From an uncultured Drancourtella sp. (GTDB lineage Bacteria > Bacillota > Clostridia > Lachnospirales > Lachnospiraceae): a stretch of DNA of 64,000 nt. Positions 10,386 to 18,443 of this stretch are shown one piece after another. The DNA lies in contig CALFLL010000024.1 of NCBI GenBank assembly GCA_937880845.1, positions 4,582 through 68,581 on the forward strand. The letters run 5' to 3'. The position numbers were made by a program, and so were the translations under genes. The notes beneath the pieces are model-generated. The model ran no database searches. It saw nothing but the letters and a program-made list of their open reading frames with translations, and was not told where the DNA came from. The first letter of the stretch is position 1. Each line of letters opens with the position of its first letter.

Positions 10386-12161
10386 ATGAGCATGGTTAAA
10401 ACCGAAAAACTTGTATTTGAATATGAAAAAAGAGATGAAGATGGAAATGTCATCGGAAAACAAAGAGCCATTGATGATGTCAGCCTGGAAATTGAAGAAG
10501 GACAGTTTGTTGCGGTCCTTGGGCATAATGGTTCAGGAAAGTCTACGTTTGCCAAGCACATCAATGCGATCCTTGTCCCGGAAGGAGGAACCGTATGGGT
10601 AGGCGGAAAGGACACAAGGGACGATGATGAGCTGTGGAATATCAGACAAAGTGCGGGTATGGTATTTCAGAACCCGGATAACCAGATCATTGCCACAGTG
10701 GTGGAAGAAGATGTAGGGTTCGGTCCGGAGAATCTTGGAGTTCCGACTCAGGAGATATGGGAACAGGTAGAAGACAGCCTGAGAAAAGTCGGAATGTTGG
10801 AATACCGACACAGTTCCCCGAATAAACTTTCCGGAGGACAAAAGCAAAGAGTGGCTATTGCAGGAGTGGTTGCTATGAAACCAAAATGTATTGTTCTGGA
10901 TGAGCCTACCGCTATGTTGGACCCGAATGGGCGAAAAGAAGTCATTCAGACCGTCAAAGAACTGCAAAAACAGGAAAAAGTTACGGTCATTTTGATTACC
11001 CACTATATGGAAGAAGTCATTGAAGCGGATTATGTGTATGTGATGGACAAAGGTAAAGTGGTGATGAAAGGAAAACCGAACGAGATTTTTTCTCAGGTGG
11101 ACATGCTGAAACACTATCGTCTGGATGTGCCTCAGGTCACGGCAGTGGCAGATGCACTGATCAAACGTGGAATTCCCATGCCGGCAGATATTTTGACAAG
11201 AGAAGAATTCGAAAAAGAAATTCATCGTTTGGCCGTTCAAAATGGGATGAAGCCGGTACACGGGCAGATGCAGGAAACATCGCTTCCGGCTTATACACCA
11301 AAAAGCAGCGAACTGGTTCTTAGCCTGAAAGGGGTAAATTATGTGTATAATCCGGGTACAGCCTATGAAAAGGCAGCCATGAAAGATGTAAATCTGGATA
11401 TTTATCAGGGAGAATTTATCGGGATCATCGGTCATACCGGTTCCGGGAAATCTACTTTGATTCAGCATTTGAACGGACTGTTGAAAGCAACCGGTGGTGA
11501 GATTTTGTTCCACGGACAAAATATTTATGATCAGGGATATTCCATGAAAGAACTACGGCAGCAGGTAGGATTGGTGTTCCAATATCCGGAACATCAGCTT
11601 TTTGAAGTCGATGTCATAAGCGATGTGTGCTTTGGACCGAAGAACCAGGGGCTTTCACAGGAAGAATGTGAAAAACGTGCCAAGGAAGCTCTTGAAATGG
11701 TAGGATTCCCTGAGTCCGCGTATAAAGCATCGCCGTTTGATCTTTCCGGAGGACAAAAGAGAAGAGTTGCCATCGCAGGCGTTCTGGCCATGAGACCAAA
11801 GATTCTTGTTCTTGACGAGCCGACAGCAGGACTTGATCCAAAAGGAAGAGATGATATTCTGGATCAGATTGCACATCTGCAGAAAACAACGGGAATCACG
11901 GTAATCCTGGTGTCACACAGTATGGAAGATGTGGCAAAATATGTTGACAGGATTATTGTGATGAACAAAGGAGAAAAGATTTTCGATGACACGCCAAAGA
12001 GAGTATTCCGTCATTACAAACGTCTGGAAGAGGTAGGACTTGCAGCTCCGGAAGTGACATATTTGATGCATGAACTGAGAGAAGAAGGACTGCCAGTTTC
12101 CGTGGATGTTACGTTGGTTGAGGAAGCTGCGGAAGAAATAGAAAGGGTATTGAAAAGATGA
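10386..12161 (+). CDS. ecfA: Energy-coupling factor transporter ATPase, EcfA1-EcfA2 fused in one chain
   Basis: The 591-residue protein contains two complete ABC ATPase domains in tandem. The first has Walker A GHNGSGKST at about residue 46, a LSGGQKQRVAIAG signature and Walker B CIVLDEPTAMLD. The second has Walker A GHTGSGKST at about residue 349, LSGGQKRRVAIAG and ILVLDEPTAGLD. The family is normally two separate proteins (EcfA1, EcfA2) of about 280 residues each. Here a linker of about 50 residues (around 275-325) joins them. The heterodimer powers S-component-dependent vitamin and cofactor uptake with EcfT, whose gene overlaps by 4 bp. The start ATG at 10386 was chosen because it follows AGAGG. 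Confidence 0.93.
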   Translation: MSMVKTEKLVFEYEKRDEDGNVIGKQRAIDDVSLEIEEGQFVAVLGHNGSGKSTFAKHINAILVPEGGTVWVGGKDTRDDDELWNIRQSAGMVFQNPDNQIIATVVEEDVGFGPENLGVPTQEIWEQVEDSLRKVGMLEYRHSSPNKLSGGQKQRVAIAGVVAMKPKCIVLDEPTAMLDPNGRKEVIQTVKELQKQEKVTVILITHYMEEVIEADYVYVMDKGKVVMKGKPNEIFSQVDMLKHYRLDVPQVTAVADALIKRGIPMPADILTREEFEKEIHRLAVQNGMKPVHGQMQETSLPAYTPKSSELVLSLKGVNYVYNPGTAYEKAAMKDVNLDIYQGEFIGIIGHTGSGKSTLIQHLNGLLKATGGEILFHGQNIYDQGYSMKELRQQVGLVFQYPEHQLFEVDVISDVCFGPKNQGLSQEECEKRAKEALEMVGFPESAYKASPFDLSGGQKRRVAIAGVLAMRPKILVLDEPTAGLDPKGRDDILDQIAHLQKTTGITVILVSHSMEDVAKYVDRIIVMNKGEKIFDDTPKRVFRHYKRLEEVGLAAPEVTYLMHELREEGLPVSVDVTLVEEAAEEIERVLKR

Positions 12162-12982
12162 TACGAGATATTACAATCGGCCAGTATTATCCGGTACAAA
12201 GTGCCATTCATAAACTGGACCCAAGAGTAAAGATAATCGGAACACTTCTGTATCTGATATCATTGTTCTTATTCAGAAGCATTCCGGGATATCTGGTGGC
12301 AACCATATTTTTATTTGGTTGTATCAGATTATCCAAGGTTCCGATCAAGTTTATTTTAAAAGGCTTAAAACCAATTTTCATTTTGCTTTTGATCACGGTA
12401 ATTTTTAACCTCTTCCTTACGTCAGGCGGGAATGTGCTTGTTCACGTCTGGATTTTCAAGATTACGGAAGAAGGTGTAAGAACAGCGGTTTATATGGCTG
12501 TCCGTCTGGTTTATCTTATTATGGGGGCGTCGCTTATGACTTTTACGACAACACCCACAGCTCTTACAGATGCGATAGAAAAGTTGCTGTATCCTTTAAA
12601 CAAAATAAAAGTTCCGGTTCATGAAATTGCTATGATGATGTCCATTGCACTGCGTTTTATTCCGATTCTTCTGGAAGAAACAGATAAGATTATGAAAGCT
12701 CAGATTGCAAGAGGAGCGGATCTGGAAAGTGGAAATATCATTCAGAAAGCAAGAGCCATGATCCCGATATTGGTACCTTTGTTTGTTTCTGCGTTCCGCC
12801 GTGCCAATGATCTCGCCATGGCGATGGAAGCCAGATGTTACAGAGGTGGCGAAGGAAGAACAAAAATGAAACCTCTCATCTATAAAGGATACGATATCAG
12901 AGCATATATCATATTGATTTTCTATATGATCATTGCAGTAACGGCAGGAAGGCTGATACCGTTCCATATCTGGATTTTTTAG
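12158..12982 (+). CDS. ecfT: Energy-coupling factor transporter transmembrane protein EcfT
   Basis: The 274-residue membrane protein begins in an ATGA overlap with ecfA. It has the EcfT start (TIGQYYPVQSAIHKLDPRVK), several hydrophobic helices and the cytoplasmic coupling motifs: ARGAD at about residue 185 and the AMEARCYRG motif near residue 225, which contact the two ATPases. It is the scaffold joining the ATPases to exchangeable vitamin-binding S-components. In many Firmicutes truA, rplM and rpsI follow directly; here they lie at 39.5 kb and 62.0 kb. Confidence 0.94.
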   Translation: MIRDITIGQYYPVQSAIHKLDPRVKIIGTLLYLISLFLFRSIPGYLVATIFLFGCIRLSKVPIKFILKGLKPIFILLLITVIFNLFLTSGGNVLVHVWIFKITEEGVRTAVYMAVRLVYLIMGASLMTFTTTPTALTDAIEKLLYPLNKIKVPVHEIAMMMSIALRFIPILLEETDKIMKAQIARGADLESGNIIQKARAMIPILVPLFVSAFRRANDLAMAMEARCYRGGEGRTKMKPLIYKGYDIRAYIILIFYMIIAVTAGRLIPFHIWIF

Positions 12983-13015
12983 GCAACGTGGCATATAAGC
13001 AAGAAGGGAAAAAAT

Positions 13016-13143
13016 ATAAGATTAGAGAAACTTTTTCATTTTAAAGAGCATGGAACAGATTTGAAAACAGAAGAATTACCACCTTTATGACAATGGCGTA
13101 TATTCTTGCAATATTGTTTATTCTTAAATATGTGATAATATAA
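13016..13143 (+). pseudogene. N-terminal remnant of an NCS2-family purine permease
   Basis: From 13022 the frame reads LEKLFHFKEHGTDLKTEE. After a frame change at about 13078 it reads TTFMTMAYILA, then stops. Together these match the start of AzgA/PbuG-type NCS2 permeases (EKLFKLKEHGT...KTE..AGxTTFMTMAYILAVNP). About 10 bp encoding the AG(I/L) residues appears lost at the shift, the ATG has become ATA, and everything after about residue 30 is gone. The family assignment comes from recognising this conserved N-terminus. It is a short scar with no coding capacity. Confidence 0.6.
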
Positions 13144-13167
13144 AGTGAAACATTAGAAAAGGGAAAG

Positions 13168-13209
13168 AACCTTACCTATCTGATAAAAATGGATGGGTAA
13201 GGTTTTTTT
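13168..13209 (+). terminator. Rho-independent terminator upstream of metQ
   Basis: AACCTTACC (13168-13176) pairs with GGTAAGGTT (13196-13204), and the stem runs into a T-tract at 13203-13209. It probably ends transcription from the ecf unit or the degraded permease. Confidence 0.75.
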
Positions 13210-13277
13210 GTTTATAGAGAATAAAAATAATTTATATTATTCATGACAAATAACAATGAATAAAAAGGGAAAGCTGG

Positions 13278-13306
13278 TTGGAAGTAAAAATAAAGGATGA
13301 TATAAT
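13278..13306 (+). promoter_or_regulatory. Sigma-A-type promoter for metQ
   Basis: TTGGAA (13278-13283), a 17-nt spacer and TATAAT (13301-13306) lie 36 bp before the metQ start. No SAM riboswitch-like sequence is seen between this promoter and the gene. Confidence 0.65.
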
Positions 13307-13341
13307 TAAAAACAATTTTATTGATTGTGGGAGGATTGAAT

Positions 13342-14160
13342 GTGAAAAGAAAAATTGTAACAGGAGTTTTATGTGCGGTATTTATGGGGATATTTCTGAC
13401 AGGATGCAGTGATACATCAGAAGGAAAGAAGCAGACAGATGAGAAAAAGGAAAAAATTATAATTGGTGTAAGTTCTGTTTCCGTTGATTTAGGAGAATCA
13501 GGCAAAAAAGCTTTGGAAAAAAAGGGATATGAAGTGGAAGTAAAAGTATTTGACGATTACGTTTTACCAAACAAAGCTTTGGAAGAAGGAAGTATTGATG
13601 CAAATTTGTATCAGCATGAACCATATTTAGATAACTATAACAAATCCAATGGAACAGATATAGTTATGTTAGAACCGAAATTATACAATTATTATTCCGG
13701 ATTATATTCAACAAAAGCTGATTCAGTAGAAGAACTGCCGGATGGAGGAAAAGTCGGAATTGCAGCAGATGCATCTAATATTGACGAACAGTTACAGGAA
13801 TTACAAAGTGCAGGAGTAATCAAACTTAAGGATACACCATCTTCAGGAGAGTTTTTTACATTCGCAGATGTAACAGAAAATCCGCATCAATATGAGTTCG
13901 CACAGAGCGATCCTAATATGTATAAAAATATGGAAGATTATACCTGTCTGATCGGAACATCAAATACAATGGCAGAGGCGGGCGTAGACCCTACAAAAAA
14001 TTTACTTCAAAAATTTGTACATGATGATTTAGCAATTGGAATGTGCGTAGAAAATAAAAACAAGGATGAAAAATGGGTGAAAGATTTGATGGATGCCTAT
14101 ACTTCTGATGAAGCAAGAAAGAACGTATCTGCTTCCTCAGGATTTGAAGCAGTAAAATAA
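13342..14160 (+). CDS. metQ: Methionine-type ABC transporter substrate-binding lipoprotein (MetQ family)
   Basis: The 272-residue protein starts at a GTG at 13342, chosen because GGGAGG lies 7 nt upstream. The next upstream in-frame TTG codons give poor spacing. A lipoprotein signal (MKRKIVTGVLCAVFMG...) ends in the lipobox LTGC. The mature part carries family motifs: FDDYVLPNKALEEGSIDANL, QHEPYLD and ...PGLYSxK-like LYNYYSGLYSTKA. It would be anchored to the outer face of the membrane and deliver D/L-methionine or a related ligand to MetNI. Substrate identity is by family only; the methyltransferase downstream leaves room for another methylated ligand. Confidence 0.88.
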   Translation: MKRKIVTGVLCAVFMGIFLTGCSDTSEGKKQTDEKKEKIIIGVSSVSVDLGESGKKALEKKGYEVEVKVFDDYVLPNKALEEGSIDANLYQHEPYLDNYNKSNGTDIVMLEPKLYNYYSGLYSTKADSVEELPDGGKVGIAADASNIDEQLQELQSAGVIKLKDTPSSGEFFTFADVTENPHQYEFAQSDPNMYKNMEDYTCLIGTSNTMAEAGVDPTKNLLQKFVHDDLAIGMCVENKNKDEKWVKDLMDAYTSDEARKNVSASSGFEAVK

Positions 14161-14170
14161 AGGATAAAAA

Positions 14171-14206
14171 GGTATCTGGTAGAGAAAAACCGAGATACCT
14201 TTTTTA
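14171..14206 (+). terminator. Terminator-like hairpin between metQ and metN
   Basis: GGTATCT (14171-14177) pairs with AGATACC (14193-14199), followed directly by TTTTTT. Because metN starts only 17 bp later in the same direction with no clear new promoter, this probably acts as a partial terminator that gives more binding protein than ATPase or permease. Confidence 0.75.
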
Positions 14207-14222
14207 TTTACAGGAGAAAAGT

Positions 14223-15185
14223 ATGATAAAAATAAGAAATTTACAGAAATGTTTCGGAAAACTGGAAGTGTTAAAAGACATCAATTTGGAAATCAACGAT
14301 GGAGAAATTTATGGATTAGTCGGGAAAAGCGGAGCTGGAAAATCTACACTTTTGAGATGTATTAATGGTTTGGAACATTATTCATCTGGAAGTTTGAATG
14401 TGAATGGAACAGAAGTAAAAGATTTGGATAAAAAAGGAATGCGGATGTTTCGAAAAGATATTGGAATGATTTTTCAGCAATTTCCAATGATGTCCAGAAA
14501 AACAGTGTACGAAAATATTGCATTCCCTATGAAATGTTGGAAGTATGAGAAAAAATATATTAAAAACCGGGTAGAAGAACTTGCCGATATTGTAGGAATT
14601 ACTGATAAATTAAATGTAAAACCGGCTACTTTGTCTGGAGGACAAAAACAGAGAGTTGCGATTGCGAGAGCTTTGACTATGAATCCGAAAATTTTATTAA
14701 GTGATGAAGCAACTTCCGCTTTGGATCCAACAACAACAAAATCTATTTTAAACTTATTATATGAAATCAACGAGAAACTTGGAATTACGATTGTAGTTGT
14801 GACCCATCAGATGGAGGTTGTAAGACAAATTTGTCAAAAAATGTCACTTCTTGAAAACGGAGGAATAACATTATCCGGAGAAGTGGAAAAATTATTTTTG
14901 AAAGGAGCTGAACCGTTACAACATTTTTTAGGGGAAGAAGAGGTAAACTTTCCAAATACTGGAATCAATTTAAAGATTGTGTTGCGTGATGACACTGCTT
15001 CTGGAAAAGTATTAAGCAGAATATCAAAGGAATTGGGAGAAGAATATTTGATTTGTGGTGGAAAAATAGAAAATTACAGAGGAAAAAACATGGGAAATAT
15101 TTTTATAAATATCAATGAAAAAGCGGAAGAAAAGGTAAAAAGTTTTTTGAAAAAAGAATCTATTATATGGAGTGAATACAAGTAA
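14223..15185 (+). CDS. metN: Methionine ABC transporter ATP-binding protein
   Basis: The 320-residue ATPase has Walker A GKSGAGKST at about residue 38, Q-loop IFQQFPMMS, signature LSGGQKQRVAIARAL and Walker B ILLSDEATSALDP. A C-terminal NIL domain (about 245-320) is the methionine-sensing regulatory part that gives transinhibition in MetN proteins, which supports the methionine-type assignment. The start follows CAGGAGAAAAGT. It lies between metQ and metI (12-bp gap to metI) and works at the cytoplasmic membrane. Confidence 0.93.
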   Translation: MIKIRNLQKCFGKLEVLKDINLEINDGEIYGLVGKSGAGKSTLLRCINGLEHYSSGSLNVNGTEVKDLDKKGMRMFRKDIGMIFQQFPMMSRKTVYENIAFPMKCWKYEKKYIKNRVEELADIVGITDKLNVKPATLSGGQKQRVAIARALTMNPKILLSDEATSALDPTTTKSILNLLYEINEKLGITIVVVTHQMEVVRQICQKMSLLENGGITLSGEVEKLFLKGAEPLQHFLGEEEVNFPNTGINLKIVLRDDTASGKVLSRISKELGEEYLICGGKIENYRGKNMGNIFININEKAEEKVKSFLKKESIIWSEYK

Positions 15186-15197
15186 AGAGGTGAGAAT

Positions 15198-15869
15198 GTG
15201 GAAACATTATTTGGGGAAAATGCGGGAAATTTTTGGAAAATGATTATGATTCCGGCATTTGAGGCGACTTTCCAGATGGTTATTATAACAACAATTTGCG
15301 GAACTATTTTAGGTGCATTAGTTGCAGTTATTTTATTGATTACAAATGAAAATGGCATTCATCCAAATAAGATTATTTATAAAATAATGGCTTTTATTGT
15401 CAATGTTGTACGTTCTTTTCCATTTGTAATTTTAATGGTATTTTTACTACCTTTTACGAAAAGTATTATGGGAACATCAATTGGCGTAAAAGCAGCGGTT
15501 GTGCCGTTAACTGTTTCGGCAGCTGCATTTATCGGAAAATTAATAGAAAATGCGATGCAGGAAGTAGATCCCGCATTGATTGAGGCGATGCGTTCTTTTG
15601 GAATTTCAGATATGCGTTTGGTATTTGGAGTAATACTTTCAGAAGCCACTCCATCGATTATCTCCGGTATTATTCTTGCAACCATATCGATTTTGGGTTC
15701 AACGGCAATGGCGGGTACTATGGGAGCAGGCGGAATAGGCTCGGCAGCTATTACATACGGGTATCAAAGTTTTAATTATGAAGTAATGTATTTAATTGCA
15801 TTTATCCTTGTTATTTTTGTCGAAGCAATTCAGGGAATAGGGAATTATGTGTACAGAAAGATGAAGTGA
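15198..15869 (+). CDS. metI: Methionine ABC transporter permease
   Basis: The 223-residue membrane protein has about five hydrophobic helices and the EAA-type coupling loop EAMRSFGISDMRLVFGVILSEA near residue 130. It ends with the AGTMGAGGIGSAAITYGYQ segment characteristic of MetI. The start is GTG at 15198, preceded by AGAGGTGAGAAT. It forms the translocation pore with MetN. The following methyltransferase gene starts 12 bp after its stop, indicating one transcript. Confidence 0.92.
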   Translation: METLFGENAGNFWKMIMIPAFEATFQMVIITTICGTILGALVAVILLITNENGIHPNKIIYKIMAFIVNVVRSFPFVILMVFLLPFTKSIMGTSIGVKAAVVPLTVSAAAFIGKLIENAMQEVDPALIEAMRSFGISDMRLVFGVILSEATPSIISGIILATISILGSTAMAGTMGAGGIGSAAITYGYQSFNYEVMYLIAFILVIFVEAIQGIGNYVYRKMK

Positions 15870-15881
15870 TAAAGGAGAAAT

Positions 15882-17003
15882 ATGGAAGCTCAGAAATTGT
15901 CAGAAGCATTAAAAAATCAAAAAGTGGAAATGAGTCCGGAGGAAAGAATTCATGCATATTTAAAGGGAGAAGAGGTGGATCATATTCCGTATGCCATGTT
16001 GGGAGAAGATCCTGCAATAGCAGAAATTTATGGACTTACAACAAGTCAGGTAGGGGCTGATTTTGAACGACAGGTATATGTAACAGAAAAAAAGAGAAGT
16101 GAATTTGGGTTAAGTGGAATTAACGTTGGACTGGGGCTTCGAACATTGGGAGAATGTTTAGGCTCGGAGTTGGTTTATCCTATACATGGAACAGATTATG
16201 TAAAAACATATATTTTAGAAGATTATGAAAATATTGGGTGTTTAAAGTTAGAGAATCCAAGAAACAATCCGGTTATGAAATCTATGATTGAATATGCACA
16301 TAAAATGAAGGAACGTTTTCCGGATATGGATCTAAGTACTGGGGCGGCAGGACCGATAACAACCATATCTGCAATAAGGCCCATTGAAAAGATTTTAAGA
16401 GACACGGTGAAAAATCCGGAAAAATTACATGGGTTATTAAAATTGTCAGTAGAGTATACTCTGGAATGGATTCGATTATTTAAAGAAGAGTTTGGAAAAA
16501 CAGGAGTTGGAATTTCAGATCCGGTTACCTGTATGAATATGTTAAGTAAAAAACAATTTATGGAATTTTCTTTTCCATATTTACAGAACTTGATAAGTGG
16601 GATAGAAAATATTATGGGAAGAAAACCTACAATTCATATTTGTGGAAAGACAAAACCAATCTGGAATGAAATTGTAAAGTGTGGAGTGGAGTCATTTAGT
16701 ATTGATAATTGTGAGAGTTTATATGAAGCGAAAGAGCAAATTGGAAATAAAGTACGTTTAGAAGGAAATGTACCGCCTGTTGAGATAATGAGAATGGGAA
16801 CGGTTGATCAAGTTATAGAATCTTGTAAAAAGTGTATTTTGCAATGTGCAGACAATCCCAAAGGCTTTATTTTAAATACAGGATGCCAACTTCCTCTTGG
16901 GACACCGAGAGAAAATATAGAAGCTTATATTTATGCGGTAAGAAAGTATGGAAAAAATGCAAGATTGGGAGAGATGCCAGGGGGAATTTTAAAGGAAAAT
17001 TAA
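15882..17003 (+). CDS. Uroporphyrinogen decarboxylase-superfamily corrinoid methyltransferase (MtaA/CmuA-like)
   Basis: The 373-residue protein is a URO-D-fold enzyme. It has the zinc/thiol-binding pattern of the MtaA/MtbA/CmuA methyltransferases rather than true HemE: IHICGKTKPIW at about residue 249, GVESFSIDNC, and the LNTGCQLPLGTPRENI motif at about 330. Relatives move methyl groups between a corrinoid protein and a thiol. The gene is the last of the metQNI operon (12-bp spacing, AAAGGAGAAAT site), suggesting the imported compound is demethylated or used as methyl donor; that is inference. Its last six codons and stop overlap the left prophage attachment repeat, so the prophage used its 3' end as a target without breaking it. 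Confidence 0.8.
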   Translation: MEAQKLSEALKNQKVEMSPEERIHAYLKGEEVDHIPYAMLGEDPAIAEIYGLTTSQVGADFERQVYVTEKKRSEFGLSGINVGLGLRTLGECLGSELVYPIHGTDYVKTYILEDYENIGCLKLENPRNNPVMKSMIEYAHKMKERFPDMDLSTGAAGPITTISAIRPIEKILRDTVKNPEKLHGLLKLSVEYTLEWIRLFKEEFGKTGVGISDPVTCMNMLSKKQFMEFSFPYLQNLISGIENIMGRKPTIHICGKTKPIWNEIVKCGVESFSIDNCESLYEAKEQIGNKVRLEGNVPPVEIMRMGTVDQVIESCKKCILQCADNPKGFILNTGCQLPLGTPRENIEAYIYAVRKYGKNARLGEMPGGILKEN

Positions 17004-17004
17004 A
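16987..17004 (+). repeat. attL, left prophage attachment core
   Basis: TTTTAAAGGAAAATTAAA is shared exactly with 33809-33826. It includes the last codons and stop of the methyltransferase gene, so integration rebuilt the gene end. The integrase gene stops 115 bp to the right. Confidence 0.85.
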
Positions 17005-17050
17005 ACTGATATGATTTTTTGCTTTTTTGAAAAAACGCTGTTTTAAGCGG

Positions 17051-17100
17051 AAAAGTGCGATTTTCCTTTGAGAATATGGGATTTTCGCACTTTTTCTTTT
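17051..17100. terminator. Bidirectional terminator between the methyltransferase and integrase genes
   Basis: AAAAGTGCGA (17051-17060) pairs with TCGCACTTTT (17085-17094), with T-rich sequence on the right and A-rich on the left. It can end both the rightward met operon and the leftward integrase transcript. Confidence 0.7.
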
Positions 17101-17118
17101 ATTCTGTTTTCTTTTGTT

Positions 17119-18288
17119 TTAAGCACTTTTTAAAGGTTTATTTTCTACACGTTTTATACAAATCTTTTCTATCTCTTTTCTCAAATCTTCTAAAGACCTG
17201 TGCCCGTATATTCCGTTTGTAATATCGTCAAATTTATGTCCTAACATTCTCTTTCTATCGTTTTCGTTTACCTTATATTTTTCACATAGCATAGAAAAAG
17301 TGTGCCGGCAGTCATGTGCAGTATGGTTCCCGATTCCTATCGTTTTCAAATACTTTTCCAGATTGGACCTAAAAACTTCGTAGCTTTGTGGCATAAGACA
17401 ACCATATTTTTTCATCCTATTTTCAACGATGTGCAAGATTCCGGAAAAAATAGGGACTTTCCTTGCTTTACTTGTTCTGGTTTTAAGACCTCCGTCAAAG
17501 CATTTCTTATCTAAGTCTACTTTTATAACCTTCAATTCACCTATCCTGTATCCGGAATAAATCATGATAAGAAGAATCTGAGCGATTTCATCGTTTTCGT
17601 GTTTCCATAAGCGTTCAATATCCTTGTCATTGAATGGTATTCCGTGCTCATCATCATCCGGTATATTAATCCGGAGAAGCTCCGTAGGGTTCTTATCGAC
17701 ATATCCTTGTGCCAATGCGTACTTGTATGTTTGCTTTAACAGAGAAACAATAAGCTCAAGGCTTGCGTGTTTTAATGTGCAGTTGTCAACAATTCGCTGT
17801 AATTGTTCATAACTTATTTCTGTTATCTTTTTATTGTGTATAGCCTTGCAGTTTTTAAATGCAGCGGCAGTAGACGCTTTGCTCTGCTTGCTGTATTCCT
17901 TTTTCCCCTCAAATTTCCAGTTATAGAATTTCTGATAAAGTTCTTCAAATGTCATTCCATCGTCTTCCGGTTCTTCATTAATTTTCTTTACATCACTTAA
18001 GATTCTTTTTGTAAAGCTATTCATGTTTGAGTCATCTAACGCCCTCATTACGGCCAGTTCCTTTTCAAGCCCTGGCTTATATGTTCCGGCTTTGTATGCA
18101 GTTAGAACGGCGAATCCAACGTACCAGTCTGATACATAGCATAATGCCTTTGGTGTGATTGGCTTCCCTGAATCCGTATATTCAGTTACCGGAGGATGCA
18201 CCGCATATGGATTTGTTCGATTTTTTGAAAGCCTCCTTATGCTACCAAACCCGTTTGGAAGATTTGGATGTTTCTTTTTTCTTGACAT
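17119..18288 (-). CDS. int: Phage tyrosine integrase
   Basis: The 389-residue recombinase has a basic N-terminal arm-binding part, a SAM-like core-binding domain (about 120-210) and a catalytic domain. Visible active-site residues are the Arg in YSGYRIGEL, HDCRHTFSM (HxxR), the LGHKFDD box and the nucleophile Tyr in NGIYGHRSLED. It catalyses integration and excision between attP and the 18-bp attB at the end of the methyltransferase gene. The start ATG follows AAAGGGATGATATT. It is transcribed leftward toward attL, as is usual for this phage type. No degradation is seen. Confidence 0.95.
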   Translation of the reverse strand: MSRKKKHPNLPNGFGSIRRLSKNRTNPYAVHPPVTEYTDSGKPITPKALCYVSDWYVGFAVLTAYKAGTYKPGLEKELAVMRALDDSNMNSFTKRILSDVKKINEEPEDDGMTFEELYQKFYNWKFEGKKEYSKQSKASTAAAFKNCKAIHNKKITEISYEQLQRIVDNCTLKHASLELIVSLLKQTYKYALAQGYVDKNPTELLRINIPDDDEHGIPFNDKDIERLWKHENDEIAQILLIMIYSGYRIGELKVIKVDLDKKCFDGGLKTRTSKARKVPIFSGILHIVENRMKKYGCLMPQSYEVFRSNLEKYLKTIGIGNHTAHDCRHTFSMLCEKYKVNENDRKRMLGHKFDDITNGIYGHRSLEDLRKEIEKICIKRVENKPLKSA

Positions 18289-18350
18289 AATATCATCCCT
18301 TTCTTAATTTTGAGTATAAAAATAACAGCCCCTTGCAGGACTGCTCCGAA

Positions 18351-18443
18351 GATGATACAATATTCTTGTCTTAATTTGGAGTATCATCTACGGATGTATT
18401 CCTTTTCCGCTCTGGTGTTGGTAGCACTAGGGCGGTTTTTATT
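18351..18443. other. Two inverted repeats between the integrase and lipoprotein genes
   Basis: GATGATAC (18351-18358) is repeated in inverted form at 18381-18388. A second stem, CCGCTCTGGTG (18407-18417) with CACTAGGGCGG (18425-18435), is followed by TTTTT on the plus strand. The second resembles a rightward terminator, yet both flanking genes read leftward. Possible roles are integrase arm sites, an antisense-transcript end, or a regulatory leader of int. Confidence 0.45.

Noticed and set aside
12983..13341. SAM riboswitch before metQ
   Set aside because: No kink-turn or conserved S-box sequence is visible; the only hairpin is an ordinary terminator upstream of the promoter.
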